Shown here: positions 23,905 to 35,230 of the stretch, piece after piece
Position numbering within the stretch: position 1 is the stretch's first letter
Layout: each line of letters opens with the position of its first letter
Assembly: GCA_017526445.1 (NCBI GenBank)
Contig: JAFXRI010000096.1
Span: 1-46,099 of the forward strand
DNA length: 46,099 nt
Source: Ruminococcus sp.
GTDB taxonomy: Bacteria; Bacillota; Clostridia; Oscillospirales; Ruminococcaceae
Direction of reading: 5' to 3'
Notes under the pieces: generated by a model
What the model saw: only the letters and a program-made list of their open reading frames with translations
Databases searched by the model: none
What the model was told of the DNA's origin: nothing
Made by a program: the position numbers and the translations under genes

Positions 23905-25389
23905 CTACGCCTTATGTCCGCCGATCTGGCGGTTGCGGTCTTTGGCGGTGGCGCCTTTGAAATAATTCTTTCCTTTGAGCACCGAGTTCTTGCCGTACTT
24001 ATGCTTGATGCCGAGGAGTGCTCTTTGCAGGGCTTTTTCCTTTTCCATAGCTATATCGTCCTCCTCGGGGGATCTGTTCATATCGAAAAGGCTCAGCTGC
24101 TCACAGCACTCGCTCTCGGGTATATCCTCTTCGCGGATAACATTGCAGGCAACGAGGGCGATACGCCTCGCGTAAAGCTCCTCATCGAAGATGCGGTCAA
24201 ACAGCTCCATCACCGCATCGCACAGCATATGGGTAGAAGCGGTATGCCTTTTGAGATTCCGGGTGCCGTGGGCGTGTTTGGGAACGCTCCTGCCGTAGTA
24301 GTCCCTGACGATCTCGCCGTGATAGTTCCCGCCTGCAAGGCTCTTGCGGTCATAGCCCACTGTCAGGACCAGCTGATCGGTGACGACGCCCTTATCCACC
24401 AGATCGAGGGAGAGCATATCCGCCATTTCCCACACGATGAGCCGTGTGCGGTCACGGTCACAGGGCTCGGACAGGACCTGCCCCGAGGTAATGCTCCTGC
24501 TGGAAGGCTTATAGGCTTTTACGTCGGCTATGGAAGCAGGTTCGATGCCCCAGGCGTGATCAATGAGCAGTTCGGCATTCTTGCCCAGCGCCTTATAGAT
24601 CTGGCTGATCTGGAAGCGGTCGAGAGAATGCCGGGCGATATCTCCCATAGTACGGATGCCCAGCTTTTCCAGACGTGCGGCAATGCCCTTGCCCACCCGC
24701 CAGAAGTCGGTGATCGGCATATGGGACCACAGCTTTTTCTTATAGCTCTCCTCATCGAGAAAGGCGATCCGCACTCCGTCCTTATCGGCGGGGATATGCT
24801 TTGCCACAATATCCATAGCGACCTTACAGAGATACATATTGGTGCCGATGCCTGCTGTGGCGGTGATGCCGGTGGTATCCAGCACGTCCTTTATGAGCAT
24901 CCTTGTAAAGCCGTAGGCGTCGGTATCATAAGTCCTGAGATAACCTGTGGCGTCGATGAAGACCTCATCCACCGAATAGGCGAAGATGTCCTCGGGGGCG
25001 ACATATTTCAGATAGATGCCGTAGATCTGTGCGCTGACCTTCATATAATTAGACATCCGGGGAACTGCCGTGATATAGTCGAGTTCGAGGGAGCTGTCGT
25101 TCACAAGCTCCGAATATATAAAGCTCTTGCCGGAGAACTGTCGGCGGGGGGCTTTGCGCTTACGCTCCTCATTTACCTCCCCGACACGCTGTATCACCTC
25201 GAAGAGTCTTGCCCGCCCGGCGATACCGTAGCTTTTCAGGCTTGGTGAAACGGCAAGGCAGATAGTTTTCTCGGTACGGCTGAGATCGGCCACCACCAGA
25301 TTGGTATTCAGAGGATCGAGCCCGCGCTCCACGCACTCACAGGAAGCATAGAATGATTTCAGATCTATGGCTACATATACCTTGTTCAT
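23905..25389 (-). CDS. Y-family DNA polymerase (UmuC/DinB-like)
   Basis: This 494-residue protein is a translesion DNA polymerase. The first catalytic segment is YVAIDLKSFYASCECVERG, with the metal Asp and the steric-gate region. The second is YSVDEVFIDATGYLRTY, with the SxDE-type acidic pair. A helix-hairpin-helix region (GIAARLEKLGIRTMGDIARH) and a little-finger domain follow. The C-terminus is longer than DinB and resembles the UmuC/YqjW group. It is preceded by a promoter with a LexA-like site, suggesting DNA-damage induction, and followed by the YolD-like gene. Confidence 0.93.
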   Translation of the reverse strand: MNKVYVAIDLKSFYASCECVERGLDPLNTNLVVADLSRTEKTICLAVSPSLKSYGIAGRARLFEVIQRVGEVNEERKRKAPRRQFSGKSFIYSELVNDSSLELDYITAVPRMSNYMKVSAQIYGIYLKYVAPEDIFAYSVDEVFIDATGYLRTYDTDAYGFTRMLIKDVLDTTGITATAGIGTNMYLCKVAMDIVAKHIPADKDGVRIAFLDEESYKKKLWSHMPITDFWRVGKGIAARLEKLGIRTMGDIARHSLDRFQISQIYKALGKNAELLIDHAWGIEPASIADVKAYKPSSRSITSGQVLSEPCDRDRTRLIVWEMADMLSLDLVDKGVVTDQLVLTVGYDRKSLAGGNYHGEIVRDYYGRSVPKHAHGTRNLKRHTASTHMLCDAVMELFDRIFDEELYARRIALVACNVIREEDIPESECCEQLSLFDMNRSPEEDDIAMEKEKALQRALLGIKHKYGKNSVLKGKNYFKGATAKDRNRQIGGHKA

Positions 25390-25415
25390 ATTTCACCGCC
25401 TTTGTTCTGTTTAGC

Positions 25416-25427
25416 GTACATATGTTC
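25416..25427. promoter_or_regulatory. SOS (LexA) box-like operator
   Basis: GTACATATGTTC matches the Gram-positive LexA site GAACATATGTTC at 11 of 12 positions. It lies 8 bases downstream of the -10 box of the Y-family polymerase gene, where a bound repressor would block initiation. Confidence 0.7.
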
Positions 25428-25435
25428 TTTTTCTT

Positions 25436-25464
25436 ATTATAGCACACTCTTTTCAAAAATGCAA
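25436..25464 (-). promoter_or_regulatory. Promoter of the Y-family polymerase gene
   Basis: On the minus strand, TTGCAT (25464-25459), 17 bp and TATAAT (25441-25436). Confidence 0.8.
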
Positions 25465-25492
25465 GCCCCTGAGAAAAATTTTTTTTCGGATA

Positions 25493-25563
25493 GGCAATAC
25501 CGCACAATCCCTGTGCGGCAGACGATGTGCAAATGCATCAGCTGCGGGCTGTGCGGTGTTTCC
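25493..25563. repeat. Hairpin repeat family, copy C (short, 71 bp)
   Basis: The left arm GGCAATACCGCACAA (25493-25507) is identical to copy B. The right arm CTGTGCGGTGTTTCC (25549-25563) has two changes. The interior is a shortened version, keeping only the ends of the long copies. It lies between the polymerase promoter and the dapL terminator. Confidence 0.8.
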
Positions 25564-25610
25564 CTGCAATAAGGTGAAAAGGCGCGGGAGGCTCAGCAGT
25601 CTCCCCGGAC

Positions 25611-25652
25611 AAAAAGGGCCGTCTTTCTCTGCTCAGGAGAAAAACGGCCTTT
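25611..25652 (-). terminator. Intrinsic terminator of the glnN-asnB-pyrG-purF-dapL operon
   Basis: On the minus strand the arms AAAGGCCGTTTTTCTC and GAGAAAGACGGCC enclose a short loop and are followed by CTTTTTG. Confidence 0.88.
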
Positions 25653-25679
25653 GGTATATCGTTACAGCGCTGCGGACTG

Positions 25680-26870
25680 TCATATCTCAGCCAGGCGCTT
25701 TGCTATCATTTCTGCGGCGATGCGGGTGTCTTCCGGGCTGCCGAAAGTGGAGAAACGGAAGTAGCCTTCGCCGCATTTGCCGAAGCCCTCGCCGGGTGTG
25801 CCTACGACCTGCACCTCGTTGAGCAGGAAGTCAAAGAACTCCCAGCTGCCCATGCCGTTCGGGCATTTCAGCCAGATATAGGGCGCGTTCTTTCCGCCTG
25901 TGTACCAGATACCCAGCTTATCCAGCGCCTGCATTATCGTGCGGGCATTATTCTTGTAGATCTCAATGTTTGCGTGTATCTGCGCCTGCCCCTCGGAGGT
26001 GAAGACCTCGCAGGCTGCCCTCTGGATGATATAGGACACACCGTTGGTCTTGGTGGTGCGGTTGCGCACCCACATTGCATTGAGGTTCATGCCGCAGCGC
26101 TCCAGCTCGGCAGGTATCACTGTATAGCCGAGACGTGTTCCGGTGAAGCCTGCGGTTTTGGAAAGCGAGCATATCTCGATCGCACAGGTCCTTGCTCCCT
26201 CGATCTCGAAGATGGAACGGGGAAGGGTGTCGTCCTCGATGAAGGCCTCGTATGCTGCATCGAAGAGTATGACCGAGCCGCGGGCGTTGGCAAAGTCCAC
26301 CCACTTCTTCAGCTGCTCCTTGCTGAACACTGCGCCTGTTGGATTGTTGGGAGAGCACAGATAGATAAGCTCGGCGCTGATGCTGTCGTCAGGCAGGGGC
26401 AGGAAGCCGTTTTCCTTCGACGATGGCAGATGAACGATCTCACGGCCGCCCATAACGTTGGCGTCAACATAGGCGGGGTAGGCAGGCTCGATTATCAGCG
26501 AGCGGTTCACACGGTCGAAAAGGTCGAGGACGTCTCCCAGCTCGTCAGAGGCTCCGCTGGAGATGAAGACCTCCTCGTCGGTAAGCTGCACTCCCCTGCT
26601 GCGGTAATGGTCTGCGACGGCCTTTCTGAGAAAGGGGGCTCCGCATTCGGGCATATATCCGTTGAATGTTGCGGGATCAGCCTGATCGTCGGCGGCCTTG
26701 TGCAGGCCATTTATCACTGCATCGCACAGCGGCAGGGAAACATCGCCGATACCGAGACGGTATATATGCTCATCGGGGTGAGCGGCAGAATAAGCCTTTA
26801 CCTTCTGGGCGATATTGTAAAAGAGATATGAGTCCTTCATATGGGAATAGTTCATGTTCGGTATAAGCAT
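25680..26870 (-). CDS. dapL: LL-diaminopimelate aminotransferase
   Basis: This 396-residue PLP enzyme converts tetrahydrodipicolinate to LL-diaminopimelate in one step with glutamate as amino donor, for lysine and cell-wall synthesis. Typical DapL sequence includes IYRLGIGDVSLPLCDAVI, FISSGASDELGDVLDLF and YLCSPNNPTG. The PLP-binding Lys238 is in SLSKTAGFTGTRLG. Length fits. It starts 6 bases after the purF stop, with AAAGGAGTGAT spanning the purF end. It is the last gene of the glutamine operon. Its use of glutamate links it to nitrogen supply. Confidence 0.95.
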   Translation of the reverse strand: MLIPNMNYSHMKDSYLFYNIAQKVKAYSAAHPDEHIYRLGIGDVSLPLCDAVINGLHKAADDQADPATFNGYMPECGAPFLRKAVADHYRSRGVQLTDEEVFISSGASDELGDVLDLFDRVNRSLIIEPAYPAYVDANVMGGREIVHLPSSKENGFLPLPDDSISAELIYLCSPNNPTGAVFSKEQLKKWVDFANARGSVILFDAAYEAFIEDDTLPRSIFEIEGARTCAIEICSLSKTAGFTGTRLGYTVIPAELERCGMNLNAMWVRNRTTKTNGVSYIIQRAACEVFTSEGQAQIHANIEIYKNNARTIMQALDKLGIWYTGGKNAPYIWLKCPNGMGSWEFFDFLLNEVQVVGTPGEGFGKCGEGYFRFSTFGSPEDTRIAAEMIAKRLAEI

Positions 26871-26876
26871 ACCTTA

Positions 26877-29920
<3,044 letters not shown>

Positions 29921-29941
29921 TCAGATGGGATAATAATTCAA

Positions 29942-29952
29942 GGCAATACCGC
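29942..29952. repeat. Possible fragment of the hairpin repeat left arm
   Basis: GGCAATACCGC is identical to the first 11 bases of the repeat arm, but no matching right arm is close by. It overlaps no gene, lying between asnB and pyrG. It may be a degraded copy or chance. Confidence 0.35.
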
Positions 29953-29959
29953 GTGCGAT

Positions 29960-31543
29960 TCATTCTGCGCTGGCGCCGTAGTTTGAGAGCACCCTTGCTG
30001 AGGGATCACTGACGTTGCAGCCCTCCCAGCTCCTGTTGGGCATCCAGAAGTCCGCGATCATCTCTCCCTGTCCGGGGTAGTATTTTTCAAAGATCTCCCG
30101 GTAGAGGAGGGATTCCTTAGTAAACGGCTGAGCGTGGATATATTTCTGTCTCAAAGTCTCATATTCTTCATCGGTGTAGTAATTCTCGGCATATTCTTTC
30201 AGATAGTTTACGAGGGAGTGTCCCACAGCATCGGAGAAGGCGGCCTTTTCGCGCCAGAGTATGCTCTCGGGAAGGATGCCGTCGGGCTCGAATGCCTTTC
30301 TCAGGAGATACTTGCCCTTGCCGTAGGTGTTGAGCTTCTTTTCGGGATCTATGGCCATGACATACTTCACGAAATCAAGATCGCCGAAGGGCACGCGGGC
30401 TTCGAGAGAGTTTACGGAGATACATCTGTCAGCACGAAGAACGTCGTACATATGCAGCTCATGCACACGCTTCTCGGCTTCCTTCTGGAATTCCTCCGCC
30501 GAGGGGGCGAAGTCGGTGTACTTGTATCCGAACAGCTCGTCGGAGATCTCGCCGGTGAGGATAACGCGGATATCAGTCTGTTCGTGTATCGCCTTGCAGA
30601 CCAGATACATACCGATGCTGGCTCTGATAGTAGTGATGTCGAAGGTCCCCAGCAGTTTTACCACGTCATCGAGGGAATCTATGACATCATCCTTGGTGAT
30701 GACGACCTCGGTATGATCGGAGCCGATGAAATCTGCGGTCTCCCTGGCATATTTAAGGTCGATGGCATCTTCGTTCATTCCGATGGCAAAGGTGCGGATC
30801 GGTCTTGAGGAGAACTTCTGTGCAACGGCGCAGACGAGGGATGAATCCAGTCCTCCCGAGAGCAGGAACCCGACCTTTGCGTCGGCAACAAGGCGCTTCC
30901 TTATGCCGGAGACCAGCTTGTCGTGAATGTTCCTGTATATCTCCTCGTGGGTATCATAGCAGACCTTCCCGGCGTGAGCGATATCGCAGTAGCAGCGGAA
31001 CTCGCCGTCGATATAATAGTGTCCCGGGGGGAAAGGCATTATCTTGTCACAGATGTCCACAAGGTTCTGGGGCTCGCTGGCGAACACGACGGCTCCGTCG
31101 CTGTCATAGCCGTAATAAAGGGGGCGTATGCCGATCGGATCTCTTGCTGCGATGAACTTCCCGCTCATCCCGTCGTAGATCACACAGGCAAACTCCGCAT
31201 CCAGCATAGCGAACATATCGGTGCCGTATTCGTTCCACAGCGGAAGTATGATCTCGCAGTCAGAATCGCTGTTGAAGCGATAGCCTTTGGCTATGAGATC
31301 GTCCCTGAGGCTGGCGAAACCGTAAAGCTCGCCGTTGCATACCACATAGCTCTTCCCCAGTGAAAAGGGCTGCATCCCCTCGGGAGTCAGGCCCATTATC
31401 GACAGCCTGTGGAACCCGAGCAGCCCTTCGCCTACATCAGCGAAGCGCGTACTGTCGGGGCCTCTCGACTTGGTCCTTTCAAAGCATCTTTCCATAAGCT
31501 CTCTGTCGGCCTTAGCCGAACACCAGCCCATAATACAGCACAT
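29960..31543 (-). CDS. asnB: Glutamine-dependent asparagine synthase
   Basis: This 527-residue enzyme converts aspartate to asparagine with ATP and glutamine. The N-terminal glutaminase starts MCCIMGWC, so Cys2 becomes the nucleophile after Met removal; SRGPDS and CNGELYGF follow. The synthetase domain has the PP-loop SGGLDSSLV. The usual MCGI start is MCCI here, as in some clostridial AsnB. The start is the ATG behind GGAGGAATAATT; the further upstream frame has no ribosome binding site. It is the second gene after glnN, so it draws on freshly made glutamine. Confidence 0.95.
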   Translation of the reverse strand: MCCIMGWCSAKADRELMERCFERTKSRGPDSTRFADVGEGLLGFHRLSIMGLTPEGMQPFSLGKSYVVCNGELYGFASLRDDLIAKGYRFNSDSDCEIILPLWNEYGTDMFAMLDAEFACVIYDGMSGKFIAARDPIGIRPLYYGYDSDGAVVFASEPQNLVDICDKIMPFPPGHYYIDGEFRCYCDIAHAGKVCYDTHEEIYRNIHDKLVSGIRKRLVADAKVGFLLSGGLDSSLVCAVAQKFSSRPIRTFAIGMNEDAIDLKYARETADFIGSDHTEVVITKDDVIDSLDDVVKLLGTFDITTIRASIGMYLVCKAIHEQTDIRVILTGEISDELFGYKYTDFAPSAEEFQKEAEKRVHELHMYDVLRADRCISVNSLEARVPFGDLDFVKYVMAIDPEKKLNTYGKGKYLLRKAFEPDGILPESILWREKAAFSDAVGHSLVNYLKEYAENYYTDEEYETLRQKYIHAQPFTKESLLYREIFEKYYPGQGEMIADFWMPNRSWEGCNVSDPSARVLSNYGASAE

Positions 31544-31568
31544 AATTATTCCTCCGATAACAGAACGG

Positions 31569-31590
31569 GGCTGCCGCAATAACGGCAGCC
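31569..31590 (-). promoter_or_regulatory. Intercistronic hairpin between glnN and asnB
   Basis: GGCTGCCG and CGGCAGCC with a 6-base loop. No T-run follows on the minus strand, so partial termination or mRNA processing is more likely than a full stop. Confidence 0.55.
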
Positions 31591-31610
31591 ATAGTTCGTA
31601 TTTTTATTTA

Positions 31611-33707
31611 TCATTTAACTCCGAACAGCAGCTCGTCGTAGGTCGGGAACGGCCAGAACTTCGAGGCGGTGATCGTCTCGGCTTCGTCGCAGGAAGCGCG
31701 GAGCTTTTCCATTACGCCCAGCAGCTCGTCGCGGATGAGGTAGCCTGTCTCGATAACGTTGGGTGCAGACTGGACTTTTTCAAGTGCGGAACCCAGCTCG
31801 TCGAGGCTCTTGTAGGCATCCGATGCAAGCTGAGAGAGACGTCTGACTGTCTCGGTCTCATAAGTGCAGGCCAGGTCTGTTGCAAGAGATTTCTTGGCGT
31901 TGGCGGTCTTGGCTACGAAAGCCGCATACTCCTCGATAGCGGGAAGGATCTCGCGTCTTGCAAGCAGCTCCATGGTATGCGCCTCGATAACGACTGCTTT
32001 GCAATAGTTTTCGAGGGTGATCTCGGTACGGCTGCGAAGTTCGGCTTCGGTGAAGACCTTATGCGAGGTGAGCATCCTGACGTTCTTCTCGTCCATAAGA
32101 TGAGGGATAGCATCCGGTGTGGTGCGGTAGTTGAGCAGGCCCCTTACCTCGGTAGCTTCCTTGATCCAGGCATCGTCGTAACCGTTGCCGTTGAAGATGA
32201 TGCGCTTGTGATCGGTGATGGTCTTCTTTATCATCTCGTGAAGCTTTTCCTCAAAGTTTTCGGCTGTCTCGAGACGGTCGGCATATATCTTCAGGCTCTC
32301 GGCGACAGCAGTGTTGAGCATAATGTTTGCACAAGCGATAGAGTTGGAGGAGCCAAGCATCCTGAACTCAAACTTGTTGCCGGTGAAAGCAAAAGGAGAG
32401 GTGCGGTTCCTGTCTGTGGTATCACGGGTGAATCTGGGAAGGACACTTACGCCCAGCCTCATGGTCTTCTTCTCGATGCCCTCGTAAGGTGTGTCAGTCT
32501 CGATAGCCTTGAGGATACCCTCCAGCTCCTCGCCGAGGAAAATAGAGATAACGGCGGGAGGTGCCTCGTTGGCGCCGAGTCTGTGATCGTTGCCGGCGGT
32601 GGCGACGGAGATACGCAGCAGATCCTGATAATCGTCAACAGCCTTGATAACGGCACAGAGGAACAGCAGGAACTGAGCATTCTCATAGGGTGTGTCACCG
32701 GGAGTAAGGAGGTTTACGCCGGAATCAGTGGAGATCGACCAGTTGTTATGCTTGCCGGAACCGTTCACTCCTGCGAAGGGCTTCTCATGGAGGAGGCATA
32801 CAAGGCCGTGCTTCTTGGCGACCTTCTGCATGATCTCCATTGTCAGCTGGTTATGATCGGTGGCGATATTTGTGGTGGCGTAGATCGGTGCCAGCTCGTG
32901 CTGAGCGGGAGCGACCTCGTTATGCTGTGTCTTGGCAAGGATGCCCAGCTTCCAGAGCTCCTCGTTAAGATCGTTCATATAGGCCTCGACTCTGGGCTTG
33001 ATAACGCCGAAATAGTGGTCATCCAGTTCCTGTCCCTTGGGAGGCTTTGCGCCAAAGAGGGTGCGTCCGGTATAGATAAGGTCCTTTCTCTTATTATAGA
33101 GCTCCTGGGGGATAAGGAAGTATTCCTGCTCAGGGCCGACGGATGTGGAAACGTGCTTTACCTGATCGTTGCCGAAGAGCTTCAGGATACGCAGAGCCTG
33201 TTTGTTGAGGGCCTGCATCGAGCGGAGCAGCGGAGTCTTCTTGTCAAGAGCTTCGCCGCCGTAGGAACAGAAGGCTGTGGGGATGCAAAGAGTCTTGCCC
33301 TTGATGAAAGCATAGGATGTGGGATCCCAGGCTGTATAGCCTCTGGCCTCAAAGGTGGCTCTCAGGCCGCCGGAGGGGAAAGAAGAAGCATCCGGTTCGC
33401 CCTTGATGAGCTCCTTTCCGGAGAAATCCATTATGACTCTGCCGTCGGGGGAGGGAGAGATAAAGCTGTCATGCTTCTCGGCTGTGATCCCGGTCAGGGG
33501 CTGGAACCAGTGAGTATAATGTGTAGCTCCCTGCTCGACTGCCCACTCCTTCATAGCCTGTGCAACTGCTTCGGCCACTGAGGGATCAAGCTTGGTGCCG
33601 AGGTCTATGGTATTTTTCAGCGAATTATAAACTTTAGAAGATAACTTCGATTTCATCACTCTGTCATCAAAGACTTTGCTTGCAAACATTTCGGGTACTG
33701 TGCTCAT
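31611..33707 (-). CDS. glnN: Glutamine synthetase type III
   Basis: This 698-residue enzyme forms glutamine from glutamate and ammonia. The length and [43 protein letters not shown] and GSGKHNNWS are hallmarks of GSIII, the large form found in Bacteroides and ruminococci. The start is the ATG behind GGAGGAAACGATC; the longer open frame has no support. It heads the glnN-asnB-pyrG-purF-dapL operon. The leader carries a promoter, a terminator and two copies of a hexaloop motif, so antitermination control is likely. Confidence 0.97.
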   Translation of the reverse strand: MSTVPEMFASKVFDDRVMKSKLSSKVYNSLKNTIDLGTKLDPSVAEAVAQAMKEWAVEQGATHYTHWFQPLTGITAEKHDSFISPSPDGRVIMDFSGKELIKGEPDASSFPSGGLRATFEARGYTAWDPTSYAFIKGKTLCIPTAFCSYGGEALDKKTPLLRSMQALNKQALRILKLFGNDQVKHVSTSVGPEQEYFLIPQELYNKRKDLIYTGRTLFGAKPPKGQELDDHYFGVIKPRVEAYMNDLNEELWKLGILAKTQHNEVAPAQHELAPIYATTNIATDHNQLTMEIMQKVAKKHGLVCLLHEKPFAGVNGSGKHNNWSISTDSGVNLLTPGDTPYENAQFLLFLCAVIKAVDDYQDLLRISVATAGNDHRLGANEAPPAVISIFLGEELEGILKAIETDTPYEGIEKKTMRLGVSVLPRFTRDTTDRNRTSPFAFTGNKFEFRMLGSSNSIACANIMLNTAVAESLKIYADRLETAENFEEKLHEMIKKTITDHKRIIFNGNGYDDAWIKEATEVRGLLNYRTTPDAIPHLMDEKNVRMLTSHKVFTEAELRSRTEITLENYCKAVVIEAHTMELLARREILPAIEEYAAFVAKTANAKKSLATDLACTYETETVRRLSQLASDAYKSLDELGSALEKVQSAPNVIETGYLIRDELLGVMEKLRASCDEAETITASKFWPFPTYDELLFGVK

Positions 33708-33748
33708 GATCGTTTCCTCCGTTTTCATTTTCAATCTTAAAGCAGCAA

Positions 33749-33795
33749 TGTCTCCGGCACCTGAGCTTTCGCCCTGTGCCGGAGACACCGTTGCC
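33749..33795 (-). promoter_or_regulatory. Second leader hairpin of glnN with hexaloop motif
   Basis: On the minus strand GGCAACGGTGTC (33795-33784) can form the hairpin GGC-AACGGT-GTC. It overlaps the 5' arm of a perfect 12-bp stem, TGTCTCCGGCAC/GTGCCGGAGACA (33787-33776 and 33760-33749). No clear T-run follows the stem. The motif matches those in the other nitrogen leaders. Confidence 0.6.
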
Positions 33796-33837
33796 CCCAT
33801 CTAAAATCAGGAAGGAGTCTTCCCCTTTCCTTACACT

Positions 33838-33894
33838 AAAAAAAGACAAGTCCGTCGGAAGACAGCTGAGCTGCTTCCGAGACGTCCTTGCCTC
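33838..33894 (-). promoter_or_regulatory. glnN leader: hexaloop hairpin competing with an intrinsic terminator
   Basis: On the minus strand GAGGC-AAGGAC-GTCTC (33894-33879) forms a 5-bp stem with a six-base loop carrying A at position 1 and G at position 4, as in ANTAR target RNAs. The same bases GGCAAG also pair with CTTGTC (33850-33845) as the outer arm of a long terminator, followed by seven T (33844-33838). The two folds exclude each other, an attenuator layout. It starts 10 bases after the -10 box. Confidence 0.7.
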
Positions 33895-33904
33895 TATGTT
33901 TCGT

Positions 33905-33933
33905 ATTATACACCGCATTGACGGATTTGTCAA
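33905..33933 (-). promoter_or_regulatory. Promoter of the glnN operon
   Basis: On the minus strand, TTGACA (33933-33928), 17 bp and TATAAT (33910-33905). Confidence 0.93.
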
Positions 33934-34005
33934 GCACATTTCCGACAAATATCTGAATATTGGTGTATCAAATCTTGCAAATTCTCACAAATTTGCGCAT
34001 TTTAC

Positions 34006-34034
34006 TTGACAGATATGAATTTTTAAGCTATAAT
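34006..34034 (+). promoter_or_regulatory. Promoter of the split glutamate synthase operon
   Basis: TTGACA (34006-34011), 17 bp and TATAAT (34029-34034). It is divergent from the glnN promoter 72 bases away. Confidence 0.93.
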
Positions 34035-34044
34035 ACTTGCAAAT

Positions 34045-34116
34045 GGGCAATGGCGTTCATTCTTTTGGTGCCACCGGAGCGATTCCGGGCGGTACGAAAG
34101 GGATGTACGCCTTTTT
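34045..34116 (+). promoter_or_regulatory. Glutamate synthase leader: hexaloop hairpin overlapping a terminator
   Basis: GGGC-AATGGC-GTTC (34045-34058) forms a small stem with a six-base loop, A1 and G4. GGCGTTCATTC (34052-34062) overlaps it and pairs with GGATGTACGCC (34101-34111), with one T-T mismatch, to give a terminator before TTTTT. An inner stem CCGGA/UCCGG lies between the arms. The layout matches the glnN and amt leaders. Confidence 0.65.
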
Positions 34117-34138
34117 ATTTTATTAAGGAGTGAGCACC

Positions 34139-35230
34139 ATGAAAAGAGAAGGAGAAGTCCGTATCCCGTCGGGCTGCGCGATAGCGGCTGTTATTTCAAG
34201 GGAGGGCAAGGGCATTACGGGCAACGTCATCTACAATGCGATGAAGCCGATGCACGACCGTTCCAACGGCCTCGGGGGAGGCTTTGCGGCATATGGCATC
34301 TATCCCGAATACAGGGATCTTTTTGCTTTCCACATTTTCTTCGATCACCGTTCTACCCGCAAGGACTGCGAGGCTTATTTAAAGGAGCGCTTCGAGATCG
34401 TCAAGGGAGAACTGATCCCCACCCGCAAGATACCTCAGATCACCGATGAGCCTATAATATGGAGATACTTCTGCAGACCTCTCAGCTCTCAGGTGGCGTC
34501 TGAGCAGGTGGATGAGAACGAGTTCGTTGCACATACCGTTATGAAGATCAACACAGGTATGAAGGGTGCTTACGTCTTTTCCAGCGGAAAGAACATGGGC
34601 TGCTTCAAGGCTGTGGGCTATCCGGAGGATGTGGGACTGTTCTACAGGCTGGAGGAATACGAGGGCTATTCCTGGACGGCACACGGACGCTATCCGACCA
34701 ACACACCGGGCTGGTGGGGAGGAGCTCATCCTTTTTCGCTTCTGGACAGCTCAGTGGTACACAACGGCGAGATCTCCAGCTACGATGCGAACCGCCGCTT
34801 TATAGAGATGTTCGGCTACAAATGTACATTACAGACCGACACCGAGGTCATCACCTACATCCTGGACTATCTGGTAAGAAGGCAGGGACTCACTCTTGAG
34901 GAAGCTGCATCCGTCATTGCAGCGCCCTTCTGGTCCACCATTGCATCCAGGCCGGAGAAGGAAAAGGAAAAGCTGACCTATCTGAGGCAGATCTTCCCGA
35001 GCCTGCTCATTACCGGGCCCTTCTCTATCGTTTACAGCTGGAACGGAGGGCTCATGGCTCTCAATGACCGTCTGAAGCTGCGCTCGATGATAACCGCAGA
35101 GAAGGACGACAAGGTATTCATCGCCAGCGAGGAAGCAGCTGTCAGAGTAATGGAGCCGGAGGCTGAGAACTTCTACGCTCCGGCGGGCGGCGAGCCCGTT
35201 ATAGTTCGTGTCAAGGAGGGCAAATTCTGA
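34139..35230 (+). CDS. Glutamate synthase, glutamine amidotransferase subunit (GltB N-terminal domain homologue)
   Basis: This 363-residue class II glutaminase releases ammonia from glutamine for glutamate synthase. Cys13 in RIPSGCAIAAV is the likely nucleophile after propeptide removal. SWTAHGRYPTNTPGWWGGAHPF and VVHNGEISSYDANRRF shape the glutamine site. In Bacteria with a single long GltB this domain is N-terminal; here it is a separate gene, as in Archaea and some Clostridia. The ATG at 34139 sits behind AAGGAG; a GTG at 34130 is possible but too close. It overlaps the next gene by one base. Confidence 0.92.
   Translation: MKREGEVRIPSGCAIAAVISREGKGITGNVIYNAMKPMHDRSNGLGGGFAAYGIYPEYRDLFAFHIFFDHRSTRKDCEAYLKERFEIVKGELIPTRKIPQITDEPIIWRYFCRPLSSQVASEQVDENEFVAHTVMKINTGMKGAYVFSSGKNMGCFKAVGYPEDVGLFYRLEEYEGYSWTAHGRYPTNTPGWWGGAHPFSLLDSSVVHNGEISSYDANRRFIEMFGYKCTLQTDTEVITYILDYLVRRQGLTLEEAASVIAAPFWSTIASRPEKEKEKLTYLRQIFPSLLITGPFSIVYSWNGGLMALNDRLKLRSMITAEKDDKVFIASEEAAVRVMEPEAENFYAPAGGEPVIVRVKEGKF

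Noticed and set aside
23914-25248. Long plus-strand open frame opposite the Y-family polymerase
   Set aside because: The minus strand encodes a complete polymerase with catalytic motifs; the opposite frame has low-complexity composition and no ribosome binding site.
29942-29952. A further complete copy of the hairpin repeat between asnB and pyrG
   Set aside because: Only 11 bases of the left arm match and no right arm is near, so I list it only as a possible fragment.
33749-33933. Glutamine riboswitch in the glnN leader
   Set aside because: I could not find the conserved glnA-type riboswitch core. The hexaloop/terminator layout shared with the amt and glutamate synthase leaders explains the region better.
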